Below, piece by piece: positions 6,493-13,226 of a stretch of 14,450 nt of DNA (position 1 is the first letter of the stretch; every line of letters begins with the position of its first letter). The DNA comes from Candidatus Sumerlaeota bacterium (GTDB taxonomy: Bacteria > CG03 > SLGR01). The DNA is taken from positions 1 through 14,450 of the forward strand of contig SLGR01000112.1 in the NCBI GenBank assembly GCA_007136585.1, given 5' to 3'. The position numbers and the translations under genes were made by a program. The notes under the pieces are model-generated. The model made no database searches. It saw only the letters and a program-made list of their open reading frames with translations, and was not told where the DNA came from.

Positions 6493-7149
6493 TCACTCAT
6501 CCTTACGGGGTTTTCGGTGCTTCCTGATTAAGAAACCGATATTCTCACGGGCCTGCTCCACTGTCCCGTGAACAGAACAGGAAGGCTCTTTCCCCCACCC
6601 TCCCGGAGTATACACGCCTCCCGCGGGACAAGTGTAAAAATCCCCGGGTGACTTTACCATAAAATCCTTATAGGCCTCCAGTGAGCCGGGAAGCCGGTCT
6701 TCTTCCGTAAGCCCGTAATGGCTGATGTAAGCTTCCCTGGTTGAAGCCAGGTCTTTTAAAACCCTCACGCAGATACGGTGTTCATCAAGAGAAGCGGCAA
6801 CATCCGGAGGAAGACGCCGACCCCTTCTTTTCCGGGCAAGATACAGCGTCCGTGGAACAGTATAGGGGAGGATAAGAGTATCGGCCGCAAAGCTTAAGGG
6901 AAAATCCAGGTAATGCCACCAGGAGAATTTATAAACAAGCATATCATACCTTCCGTATCTTTCCGCGCGGTATCTTTTATTAGGCATATCTTTTAACTCC
7001 CGCACGTGATGCTGTGTTCCCCCGTAAACAAGAGGTTTGCCCACAGGCATATCGTCAAAGGTATACATTACGGTAGCGCACCCTAGGATCAGAAGAAGCG
7101 AGGCCGGCAGAAACAGTTTTACAAAAAAAATAATGGCAGTATTTTTCAT
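6493..7149 (-). CDS. YceK/YidQ-like lipoprotein with an extra C-terminal region
   Basis: 218 residues. A signal peptide ends in the lipobox LILGC (Cys24). The stretch from 24 to about 100 follows the YceK/YidQ pattern: small Cys-Ala-Thr start, VYGGTQHHVREL, then YLDFPLSFAADTLILPYT (80-97), which matches the conserved LDxPxSxxxDTLxLP of these small lipoproteins of unknown role. Enterobacterial members end about here; this one runs on for about 118 residues with a basic stretch (LARKRRGRRLPP), a helical part, and a C174PAGGVY...PSC191SVHG motif (174-195) like that at the end of some pilin-like and prepilin-type proteins. There is no good ribosome binding site directly before the ATG; an upstream leader ORF ends 1 nt before it. 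Function unknown; outer or inner membrane anchoring is inferred from the lipobox. Confidence 0.75.
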   Translation of the reverse strand: MKNTAIIFFVKLFLPASLLLILGCATVMYTFDDMPVGKPLVYGGTQHHVRELKDMPNKRYRAERYGRYDMLVYKFSWWHYLDFPLSFAADTLILPYTVPRTLYLARKRRGRRLPPDVAASLDEHRICVRVLKDLASTREAYISHYGLTEEDRLPGSLEAYKDFMVKSPGDFYTCPAGGVYTPGGWGKEPSCSVHGTVEQARENIGFLIRKHRKPRKDE

Positions 7150-7150
7150 C

Positions 7151-7183
7151 TCAGGCGCCGGGTTTACGGCGCACCCGTATCAT
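7151..7183 (-). CDS. Ten-codon leader ORF, probably coupling translation into the YceK-like gene
   Basis: ATG at 7181-7183 encodes MIRVRRKPGA and stops with TGA at 7151-7153, 1 nt before the ATG of the YceK-like gene. GAGGAG (7188-7193) ends 4 nt before its ATG and is the only strong ribosome binding site in this leader. The geometry suggests ribosomes finish this peptide and restart. The peptide itself may have no function; it is very basic. Confidence 0.4.
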   Translation of the reverse strand: MIRVRRKPGA

Positions 7184-7211
7184 ACGTCTCCTCTATGCCG
7201 AATCTTTAACG

Positions 7212-7240
7212 AGTTTATCCTAAGGGGATATTGAAGTCAA
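7212..7240 (-). promoter_or_regulatory. Promoter candidate for the YceK-like gene
   Basis: Minus strand TTGACT (7235-7240), 17-nt spacer, TAAACT (7212-7217). Five of six bases match at -35 and four of six at -10. It lies about 60 nt before the YceK-like ATG and upstream of the leader ORF. Confidence 0.5.
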
Positions 7241-7245
7241 CCAGC

Positions 7246-7267
7246 AGACCCTGCCCTTGGCAGGTCT
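7246..7267. repeat. Imperfect inverted repeat upstream of the M48 protease gene
   Basis: AGACC-c-TGCC and GGCA-GGTCT form a 9-bp stem with one bulged C and a 3-nt loop, followed by CTTTT. It touches the -35 box at 7269. No rightward gene precedes it, so an operator or 5' structure is as likely as a terminator-like element. Confidence 0.4.
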
Positions 7268-7268
7268 C

Positions 7269-7297
7269 TTTTCAAGCAACCTGGATTCTGATAAAAT
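7269..7297 (+). promoter_or_regulatory. Promoter candidate for the M48 metalloprotease gene
   Basis: TTTTCA (7269-7274), 17-nt spacer, TAAAAT (7292-7297), 25 nt before the ATG at 7323. Four of six and five of six bases match. It is divergent from the YceK-like promoter. Confidence 0.5.
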
Positions 7298-7322
7298 CTC
7301 ACCCTGAAAGGTGATAATTAAA

Positions 7323-8114
7323 ATGAAGATAATAAAAAAAACACTTCTCAGTTTTCTTTCCGCGGCGCTTCTGACATCCTGCGCATCGGTCCCTATTACG
7401 GGCAGAAGGCAGCTGACACTTATTCCGGGCTCCCAGCTGGCGGCCCTGGGGGAATCAAGTTACAAAGAAGTTATCAGCGGATCACGGCTCTCTGATGATA
7501 AAGAGCAGACTGCTATGATTGAAAGAGTAGGCCGGCGTATAGCCGATGCCGCGGAAACCTTTATGATTGAAAGCGGGCGCAGGTCGGAGCTGTCAAACTA
7601 CCACTGGGAGTTTAAGCTCATAAAAGACGATACAGTTAACGCCTGGGCTATGCCCGGGGGGAAAATCGCTTTCTATACAGGGATCCTCAGACTGATGGAT
7701 TCAGAAGACGAAGTAGCCGTGGTTATGGGGCACGAGGTAGCCCACGTTCTTGCCAACCACGGAAACGAGAGAATGAGCCAGTCCATACTTGCTGATTTCG
7801 GAGGAATGGCTCTCAGCCGCCTTCTGGATGAGAAACCCGATGAAACAAAGAACCTTTTTATGGCCGCTTACGGACTGGGAGCGACCATAGGAGTTATGCT
7901 CCCCTACAGCAGGAGGCACGAGTACGAGGCTGACGAGATCGGGATCCACCTGATGCATATGGCAGGGTACGACGCGCAGGCTGCTGTAAGTTTCTGGGAG
8001 AAGATGGATAACCTGGGCGGAGCTTCCATACCGGAGTTTTTATCCACCCACCCTTCAAGCAGGAGCCGTATAGAGAGAATGAAGAAACAGGTAAGCGCCC
8101 TTAAGGCGGAATAA
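7323..8114 (+). CDS. M48 family zinc metalloprotease, lipoprotein
   Basis: 263 residues. The N-terminus MKIIKKTLLSFLSAALLTSC is a lipoprotein signal with lipobox LLTSC (Cys20), followed by ASVPITGRRQLTLIP, the standard opening of bacterial M48 lipoproteins such as LoiP/YggG. The zinc site is HEVAH (137-141), with the third ligand probably E202 in RRHEYEADEIG; NAWAMPGGKI (106-115) and THPSSRSRIERM (242-253) are further family marks. Such enzymes cleave misfolded or damaged envelope proteins on the periplasmic side. A GTG at 7311 is in frame, but it overlaps the ribosome binding site AAGGTGA (7308-7314), which lies 8 nt before ATG 7323, so I use the ATG. The gene stands alone, divergent from the YceK-like gene and convergent with the radical SAM gene. 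Confidence 0.92.
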   Translation: MKIIKKTLLSFLSAALLTSCASVPITGRRQLTLIPGSQLAALGESSYKEVISGSRLSDDKEQTAMIERVGRRIADAAETFMIESGRRSELSNYHWEFKLIKDDTVNAWAMPGGKIAFYTGILRLMDSEDEVAVVMGHEVAHVLANHGNERMSQSILADFGGMALSRLLDEKPDETKNLFMAAYGLGATIGVMLPYSRRHEYEADEIGIHLMHMAGYDAQAAVSFWEKMDNLGGASIPEFLSTHPSSRSRIERMKKQVSALKAE

Positions 8115-8246
8115 ACCTTAACCGCTTACAAGCCCTGTTTTCTTTACGCTGAAGGTTCTGTGGCCCAGGTCATAAAAACCGGAATCACCCAGGAAGACCT
8201 TAACCCTGTTCAAATTAATCTTTATAACGAGGTTTTAATAATTTTA

Positions 8247-8279
8247 TCCGCCGGGGATATTTAAGCCAGCCCGGCAGGA
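8247..8279. terminator. Inverted repeat between convergent genes, possible bidirectional transcription end
   Basis: TCC-GCCGGG (8247-8255) pairs with CCCGGC-a-GGA (8270-8279) around a 14-nt loop, just after the radical SAM stop and about 130 nt after the M48 stop. No strong T-tract follows on either strand, so termination is uncertain. The rest of 8115-8292 is AT-rich with no ORF I can support. Confidence 0.35.
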
Positions 8280-8292
8280 TTACCCTGAAGAA

Positions 8293-9693
8293 CTACTCCT
8301 CCGGAAGAAGACCGGAAAGGTAGGAGTAATAATCCCCGCTCTGCCTGGTATGCCGGCTGATCACAAGCTGGGCCGCCATTCTGACTATATGTGTGTAGGA
8401 GTTATACCTGAAGACGTTCCTGAAATCCCAGAGCAGCGCGTCGCGGAGTATATAAAACCCCGCGTGCAGGGAGTCCAGCAGCACCCTCTCCGCGGAATAG
8501 AATTTCCTGTAACAGTTTACAGAGGCTTCCTGGAGCTCCGCGGGGCTCATACTGAGAGGGCGGAAAACAACGTGCATCCCGTCATAATAATCCCAGTTCT
8601 TATGAAGCAGCCGGTTCTCCGAATCCATCTTCTCATACAGCCGTGTTCCGGGAAGCGGTGTCATCACCATAAACTGCACTGTGTCTATCTCGTGGTTTAC
8701 GGTAAAATCAAGGGTGGATGCGATACTCTCCGGGGTATCGTTATCCTCCCCGAGCATAAACATCCCGTGTATGGTCATCCTGTATTTATGGATCACTTCT
8801 ATGGCTCTTTCAATATCGCTTACCGTCTGCGACTTGCTCAGAGCCGAAAGGGAGGCGTCGCTTATAGACTCAAAACCAATGTAAACGCCCCCGCACCCGG
8901 CCTCGTACATACCCGCGAGCATTTCCTCGTCATCGGCTATATCCACCCGCGTCTGCGCCGTCCAGTATATTTTGAGCTTCTCCCTTATGATAGCGGCTGT
9001 CAGCTCCCTGGTCCGTCTCTTGCTGGCGGTAAAGTTGTCGTCATAAAAAAATACGCGGTTGGTATCAAAATACTTCAGCGCGTTCTTAAGCTCCGCGATA
9101 GTCCTTTCCACTGACTGGGCCCTGAACTTCCTCCCGAAGACCCTGGTTACCGCGCAGAAACTGCAGTCAAACGGACACCCCCGGGAGGACATTACCGGGA
9201 TTATATTCATTCTCCTGTACCCCCGGATAAGGCTGTAATTTATCAGGGGCAGCTCGTCAAGGTCCGCGACCTTTGACCCGTGAACTGTTTTCTCCCTGAT
9301 CCTGCCTTCAATAAGCCCGAGTATCACCCCCTCGGCTTCCCCTGTTACAATATGATCCGCAAATTCAGCAAAATCCTCCGGGACCAGCGAAGGATGAATC
9401 CCCCCGGCTATTATCCTTGTCCCGGGATAGACCTCCCTGACCTTTAAGGCCATCTCCCTGGCCCGGTTTGCGTTTACGGTAAGGCTGCTTATACAGAGGC
9501 AGTCCGCTTTCAGCTCAAACGGGCTTACTCTCCTTCCGAGAATATTTTCATTGATTATGCTGACTTTATGGCCAGCGTTGTGAAGGATTGTGCCGAGGTA
9601 CAGTGACCCCAGAAGCGGAAGCTTCATCGCGTAATCAAAGACGTTGGCCCTGCTTCCCGCCGGCTCCAGGAATATAACGGATTTACCCGTCAC
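8293..9693 (-). CDS. B12-binding domain radical SAM enzyme
   Basis: 466 residues. The N-terminal third (about 4-135) is a cobalamin-binding-type Rossmann domain (KVSIINEN, ADCLCISSLTVNANRA, RIIAGGIHPSLVPEDF, GEAEGVI). The radical SAM core starts at MSSRGCPFDCSFCAV with C173, C177 and C180 as ligands of the 4Fe-4S cluster; RVFFYDDNFTA (213-223), GVYIGFES (269-276) and MTPLPGTRLYEKM (344-356) follow the class B methylase/BchE-like pattern. The tail (from 385) is a helical domain of unknown use. Relatives methylate or rearrange unactivated carbons in lipids, pigments or antibiotics; no substrate can be inferred here. I keep GTG at 9691-9693, preceded by a G-rich stretch. It overlaps the 3' end of the upstream membrane protein gene by 11 nt, so both are probably one operon. 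Confidence 0.9.
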   Translation of the reverse strand: MTGKSVIFLEPAGSRANVFDYAMKLPLLGSLYLGTILHNAGHKVSIINENILGRRVSPFELKADCLCISSLTVNANRAREMALKVREVYPGTRIIAGGIHPSLVPEDFAEFADHIVTGEAEGVILGLIEGRIREKTVHGSKVADLDELPLINYSLIRGYRRMNIIPVMSSRGCPFDCSFCAVTRVFGRKFRAQSVERTIAELKNALKYFDTNRVFFYDDNFTASKRRTRELTAAIIREKLKIYWTAQTRVDIADDEEMLAGMYEAGCGGVYIGFESISDASLSALSKSQTVSDIERAIEVIHKYRMTIHGMFMLGEDNDTPESIASTLDFTVNHEIDTVQFMVMTPLPGTRLYEKMDSENRLLHKNWDYYDGMHVVFRPLSMSPAELQEASVNCYRKFYSAERVLLDSLHAGFYILRDALLWDFRNVFRYNSYTHIVRMAAQLVISRHTRQSGDYYSYLSGLLPEE

Positions 9694-10153
9694 CCCTGCC
9701 CCCCGTCGCTATTATACTGAGTCCGATAAAGATAAATATACTCCACCACCAGGTAGAGTCAACCAGGAAAACAAGGAAGAAAACAGCGCAGACCGAGAGC
9801 AGGAACAGCCCGTTAAAAAGAAAGAGGCGCTGCGAAGGCTTGAGTATGTATAAAAGAAGGAAGGAGACCCCGGCCATCCCTATAAAAAGGGGCCAGGCCT
9901 CGTGCAGCATCCCCCAGGAGCGGAAATTCAGCCATAAAGAGAGGAGCCCGAACTGGACAATATAACTCCCCGCCCCGAAAAATACCGCGTCGCGCTTTTT
10001 TCTTATGAGAAATATCTTTATGAGCCCGCTGCCGAGTATTATCAGTATCAGGGGCCGGAGCCTGTACAGCACCCCGGCCTCAAAGAGCGTCTCCGCCGCG
10101 AAAGCCGCCCCGACGGCTATAAAAAAAAGACCCGCCTTTATGTTGTTTTTCAT
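9683..10153 (-). CDS. Small polytopic membrane protein, LiaF/DUF5668-like
   Basis: 156 residues, almost wholly hydrophobic. Segments at about 5-20 (AGLFFIAVGAAFAAETL), 27-50, 56-72, 84-104, 110-130 and 134-150 suggest five or six membrane helices with short basic turns (FLIRKKRDAVFF). The G-x-x-F-I-x-x-G opening and the paired short helices resemble the transmembrane part of LiaI/LiaF-type or DUF5668 proteins, but I cannot place it with confidence. The strong ribosome binding site GGGAGG is 6 nt before ATG at 10151-10153. It precedes the radical SAM gene with an 11-nt overlap and is the first gene after a promoter at 10237-10266. Confidence 0.65.
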   Translation of the reverse strand: MKNNIKAGLFFIAVGAAFAAETLFEAGVLYRLRPLILIILGSGLIKIFLIRKKRDAVFFGAGSYIVQFGLLSLWLNFRSWGMLHEAWPLFIGMAGVSFLLLYILKPSQRLFLFNGLFLLSVCAVFFLVFLVDSTWWWSIFIFIGLSIIATGGRGDG

Positions 10154-10212
10154 ATTTTGCCTCCCGGGCCGGGCCCCTAAAACCGATTCAGTTCAGACTC
10201 CCGCGATTTAGC

Positions 10213-10225
10213 TGCGGCATCCGCA
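10213..10225 (-). other. Small hairpin in the 5' leader of the membrane protein / radical SAM operon
   Basis: TGCGG-CAT-CCGCA, a 5-bp stem with a 3-nt loop, directly downstream of the predicted transcription start. It may only stabilise the mRNA; no riboswitch is recognisable. Confidence 0.25.
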
Positions 10226-10236
10226 TATCTTATCTC

Positions 10237-10266
10237 ATCGTACTCTTTTCACAGGGGGGTTGTCAA
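10237..10266 (-). promoter_or_regulatory. Promoter candidate for the membrane protein / radical SAM operon
   Basis: Minus strand TTGACA (10261-10266, perfect), 18-nt spacer, TACGAT (10237-10242). It leaves a leader of about 75 nt. Apart from this promoter and short stem-loops (for example TGTAAA-CTGGA-TTTACA at 10347-10363), the gap 10154-10391 holds no gene I can support. Confidence 0.5.
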
Positions 10267-10391
10267 ACACCCCGGCGCTCAATTACATAAGCACTTTAAC
10301 CCTCTTTATCAGGGCGCGTATTAGAATTCTCATAGAGGCGAGAAACTGTAAATCCAGTTTACAATATATCCGCTTTTCTCTTACAGCTTAT

Positions 10392-11039
10392 TCAGTCGGC
10401 GTATTTAACCGAACAGCCGTAAGGCCTTGTCTGCTGGACTTCTATTTCTTCTCCGGCCATTGCCGCATCCAGTGTTTCTCTCACGTAGTTTACCGAGCCG
10501 GGTATATCCCCGGGATCCCTAGAAGGAGTATCGTCTATCGCCCCCATATATATGAGTATACCCTCCGGGTTTATTATAAATATCTCGGGGGTGGTCCTTG
10601 CCCTGTAGAGGCGCCCTACCCTTCCTTCGGGGTCAAGGAGTATATGGGTGGGGTTTGAGTCTCTCCCGGCGGCTAGCTCTTTCCATTCTTCAGGTGAGAA
10701 AAACCCCTGCGTTCCCGGAGCAGAAGAGCCTATTCCCAGCCAGATAACTCCTTTTTCCGTATACTCATCCTGAAGCGACTGCATATTTCCGGAAGCGTAA
10801 TGTTTAACTACAAAAGGGCAGTCGTAGTTTATCCACTCCAGCACCACGTAACTCCCCTCATAATCGGATAAGCTTACCTCTTCCCCCTCCAGGTCAGGCA
10901 GAGTAAAATCAGGGGCCGGGGCGTTAAGGCGAGGCCCCTCGGGCATCTCATCTGTTTCCGGGGCTCTCCTGCCTGCCGCCATTGCCAATACTGCGGCAAA
11001 AAAGAATACTGCCGCTGTAAATGTAAATTTCTTTCTCAT
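10392..11039 (-). CDS. Exported thioredoxin-like / peroxiredoxin-like protein
   Basis: 215 residues. A signal peptide (MRKKFTFTAAVFFFAAVLAMAA) is followed by a redoxin fold: APAPDFTLPDLEGEEVSLSDYEG (40-62), VVLEWINYDCPFVVKHY (65-81), GVIWLGIGSSAPG, and the cis-proline loop ARTTPEIFIINPEG (147-160). The active site is C74-P-F-V, with no second Cys in a CxxC; another Cys (C209, YGCSVKY) sits at the C-terminus and may act as partner. This is the pattern of the PRX_like1-type redoxins rather than classic thioredoxins. The ribosome binding site GAGGAGGT precedes ATG 11037-11039. The gene lies 46 nt after dsbD on the same strand; a role as electron acceptor of DsbD is inference from this context. 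Confidence 0.85.
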   Translation of the reverse strand: MRKKFTFTAAVFFFAAVLAMAAGRRAPETDEMPEGPRLNAPAPDFTLPDLEGEEVSLSDYEGSYVVLEWINYDCPFVVKHYASGNMQSLQDEYTEKGVIWLGIGSSAPGTQGFFSPEEWKELAAGRDSNPTHILLDPEGRVGRLYRARTTPEIFIINPEGILIYMGAIDDTPSRDPGDIPGSVNYVRETLDAAMAGEEIEVQQTRPYGCSVKYAD

Positions 11040-11085
11040 AATCCGATACCTCCTCTTTCCTTTAACCCTCTACCACTTATTTTAC

Positions 11086-13143
11086 CTATTCTTCTCTTTC
11101 CGCTTCCACCGCCAAAGCTTCCACCATACCTTCGGCCTCATCCGGCATTACAAGCACCCCTTTGAATATATCTATTTCCGCCGCCGGATCCTCCAGGCGC
11201 ATTTTATTAAAGTATCTGCTGTTTTCGCGGACCCACCTGACCGGGTCTGTCCGGACCAGCCCCGGCTCCAGGGGGAAAAACTCGGAGCTTTTTACTATAT
11301 CCTCCCCTATCCCTTCCGGGGGAGTTACGTAAAGAACTATGCTCTTATCTTCTTTTCTGAAACCGAAATCCCACCTGTGGTCTTTAACCGGAAGAGACTC
11401 TTCCGTTTCCTTAAATAACTCTTTCCGTCTCTCATCTTTAACCGGGGTCTCATCCCTGACCTCCATAACCAGTTCACTCTCCCCCTGTTGAGATATACAT
11501 ATATCCATACAGGCCAGCCAGGAAGCCTCAGCCCTGAACCTAACTTCTTTTCCCGTTTCAATATTCTCCGGCACAGTTATTTTTCTTGAAAGAAGCAGGT
11601 ACTCATCGTGTCCGAAAGTATAAAAAGGGCCCTCTTCAAAACGCTTCGGGCGGGGCCACCTGATATCGCCGGCCGGGAACCCTTCCGGGATATCCCATTT
11701 AATCCGGGGCTCAACTCCGGAGTCCCCGGGGTTAATCCAGTATATATGCCACCCCTCTTTCATCTCAAAGAGCATTCCTATATAAAAAGAACTCCCCGGC
11801 CGGATCCACTCAGTATCGGATACAAGTTCTGCCGTTGAGGGTTCTTTTTCGGTTTCTTTTTCATCAGCATCCTCATATATCCCGGTCCGAAGGTACCGGT
11901 CTACCCTGCCCGCGGTATCAATTAGTTCTTCTGAAGAAACAAACCCCACCTTTCTTGCAGGGGATATTTCCTCCCCCTCTTCATCTGTAAAGATTATAGT
12001 GGGGACTCCCGCTATATCATACTTCTGCCGCAGCTGCCGCGAGCGGGGGGAATCATAGCGGGTAAGGTCCACTTTCATAAGGTTTAAGTTTTCCAGCGCC
12101 TCAATGACCCGGGGATCCGTAAAAGTCCTTATATCCATCTCCAGACAGGGAACGCACCAGTCGGCGGAGAAGTAGATAACCGAAGGGGTATCTATTTCCG
12201 TATCGTACTCTCCCCATTTAGCCGCAGGGGCCCTGCCCGCCCTGAAGAGAAAAAAGGCGGCAGCTATAAACAAGGCTCCCGTTAAATATTTAATGTATAT
12301 AAATACTCTTTTATTTATACCGCCTTTAGCTATAACTCCCAGGTATACTCCTCCCGCCGCCAAGACTGCGGGGATAAGTATAAATACAATGTTGCCTCCT
12401 ATCAGCAGGGAGAAATAGAAGAAGCCTACCGCCAGAAGTATTACCCCCAGAGCTTTCCTGACCCATACCATCCAGGTCCCCGATTTGGGGAGCCTGGGGA
12501 TCAGGGACGAGAATGTTCCCAGTATAAGGTAGGGAAAACCCAGTCCAAGGCTGAGGATAAAGAAAGAAGTGAAACCAAAGACGGGATCGCCTCTCTGGCC
12601 TACAGCGGTCATAAGGGCTATGACCGGAGGGCCTATACAGGGAGCGGCAAATATTCCCACCATCAGCCCGGAAAGATATACTCCCGCGTACCCGGCCCCG
12701 CCCCTGCCCGAAAATTTGCTTAGAATACGGGAGGGAGGCTGTATCTCCCACAGGCCGAACATACTCAGGGATAGGAGAATAAACAGTACCCCGATTCCCG
12801 CAAGAACAGTTCCCGACTGCATTATTCCCCCGAAAAGCCCCCCGGTAAACGCGGCCGCCACTCCCAGAATACTGTACATCGTGGCTATTCCGAGCACATA
12901 CCCGACAGCCCTGGTTATTATCTTAAACCTGCTCTTTTCTTTACCCGTCCCGAAGACTGCCAGGGTAACGGTAAGCATCGGATATACACAGGGGGTCAGG
13001 TTCAGGGCCAATCCCAGGAGGAATAAACCTGCCGCAGCGGATAACCCAAGCCCCGCCTCTGCCGGGAACGCCTCAACGCCAAAGACCTCCGCGGAGGTAA
13101 AGAGGAGAAACAAAAGCAACCCTGTAATTTTAAATTGTTTCAT
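11086..13143 (-). CDS. DsbD-family thiol:disulfide interchange protein with rearranged domain order
   Basis: 685 residues. After a signal peptide, residues 30-300 form the eight-helix DsbD/CcdA membrane domain with its two cysteine motifs TPCVYPM (C52) and APCIGPP (C169), which carry electrons across the inner membrane. Next comes a thioredoxin-like domain (about 310-420) with SADWCVPC (C330, C333) and cis-proline GVPTIIF. Residues 440-685 match the N-terminal domain found in ScsB/DsbD-type proteins (GWHIYWINPGDSGVEPRIKW, FGHDEYLLL, WLACMDICI with C545 and C549). In DsbD/ScsB that domain normally comes first, so here the order is beta-gamma-alpha. The ATG at 13141-13143 has only a weak ribosome binding site (AGGT about 13 nt upstream). 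It heads an operon with the exported redoxin. Likely task: supply reducing power to periplasmic thiol proteins. Confidence 0.88.
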   Translation of the reverse strand: MKQFKITGLLLFLLFTSAEVFGVEAFPAEAGLGLSAAAGLFLLGLALNLTPCVYPMLTVTLAVFGTGKEKSRFKIITRAVGYVLGIATMYSILGVAAAFTGGLFGGIMQSGTVLAGIGVLFILLSLSMFGLWEIQPPSRILSKFSGRGGAGYAGVYLSGLMVGIFAAPCIGPPVIALMTAVGQRGDPVFGFTSFFILSLGLGFPYLILGTFSSLIPRLPKSGTWMVWVRKALGVILLAVGFFYFSLLIGGNIVFILIPAVLAAGGVYLGVIAKGGINKRVFIYIKYLTGALFIAAAFFLFRAGRAPAAKWGEYDTEIDTPSVIYFSADWCVPCLEMDIRTFTDPRVIEALENLNLMKVDLTRYDSPRSRQLRQKYDIAGVPTIIFTDEEGEEISPARKVGFVSSEELIDTAGRVDRYLRTGIYEDADEKETEKEPSTAELVSDTEWIRPGSSFYIGMLFEMKEGWHIYWINPGDSGVEPRIKWDIPEGFPAGDIRWPRPKRFEEGPFYTFGHDEYLLLSRKITVPENIETGKEVRFRAEASWLACMDICISQQGESELVMEVRDETPVKDERRKELFKETEESLPVKDHRWDFGFRKEDKSIVLYVTPPEGIGEDIVKSSEFFPLEPGLVRTDPVRWVRENSRYFNKMRLEDPAAEIDIFKGVLVMPDEAEGMVEALAVEAEREE

Positions 13144-13180
13144 AAATTTATATTAAACCTGAGCGTTTTACTTTGGTTTT

Positions 13181-13209
13181 AATATAGCAGCATCTAAAAG
13201 GGTTGTCAA
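13181..13209 (-). promoter_or_regulatory. Strong sigma70-type promoter for the dsbD-redoxin operon
   Basis: Minus strand TTGACA (13204-13209, perfect), 17-nt spacer, TATATT (13181-13186, five of six). The predicted start lies about 30 nt before the dsbD ATG. This is the best promoter in the window. Confidence 0.75.
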
Positions 13210-13226
13210 AATAAGGAGAAAACGAA

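Noticed and set aside
8115-8205. ACCTTAACC repeated at 8115-8123 and 8197-8205, with CCTGTT soon after each copy
   Set aside because: It is only nine bases, has two copies and lies in an AT-rich convergent gap; chance is a sufficient explanation.
8350-9114. Long open frame (254 codons) on the plus strand
   Set aside because: It lies antisense inside the radical SAM gene, shows no recognisable domain and has no ribosome binding site; it is a by-product of that gene's codon use.
10280-10335. Sixteen-codon minus-strand ORF with basic, hydrophobic residues (MRILIRALIKRVKVLM)
   Set aside because: There is no ribosome binding site before its ATG and it lies upstream of the next operon's -35 box; nothing supports translation.
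10347-10363. TGTAAA-CTGGA-TTTACA stem-loop after the redoxin gene as a terminator
   Set aside because: The stem is AT-rich and short, and only GTTTCTC follows on the minus strand; it is too weak to call a terminator.
12569-13156. Plus-strand open frame of 195 codons across the dsbD start
   Set aside because: It is antisense to the membrane domain of the DsbD protein, is proline and isoleucine rich, and matches nothing I recognise.
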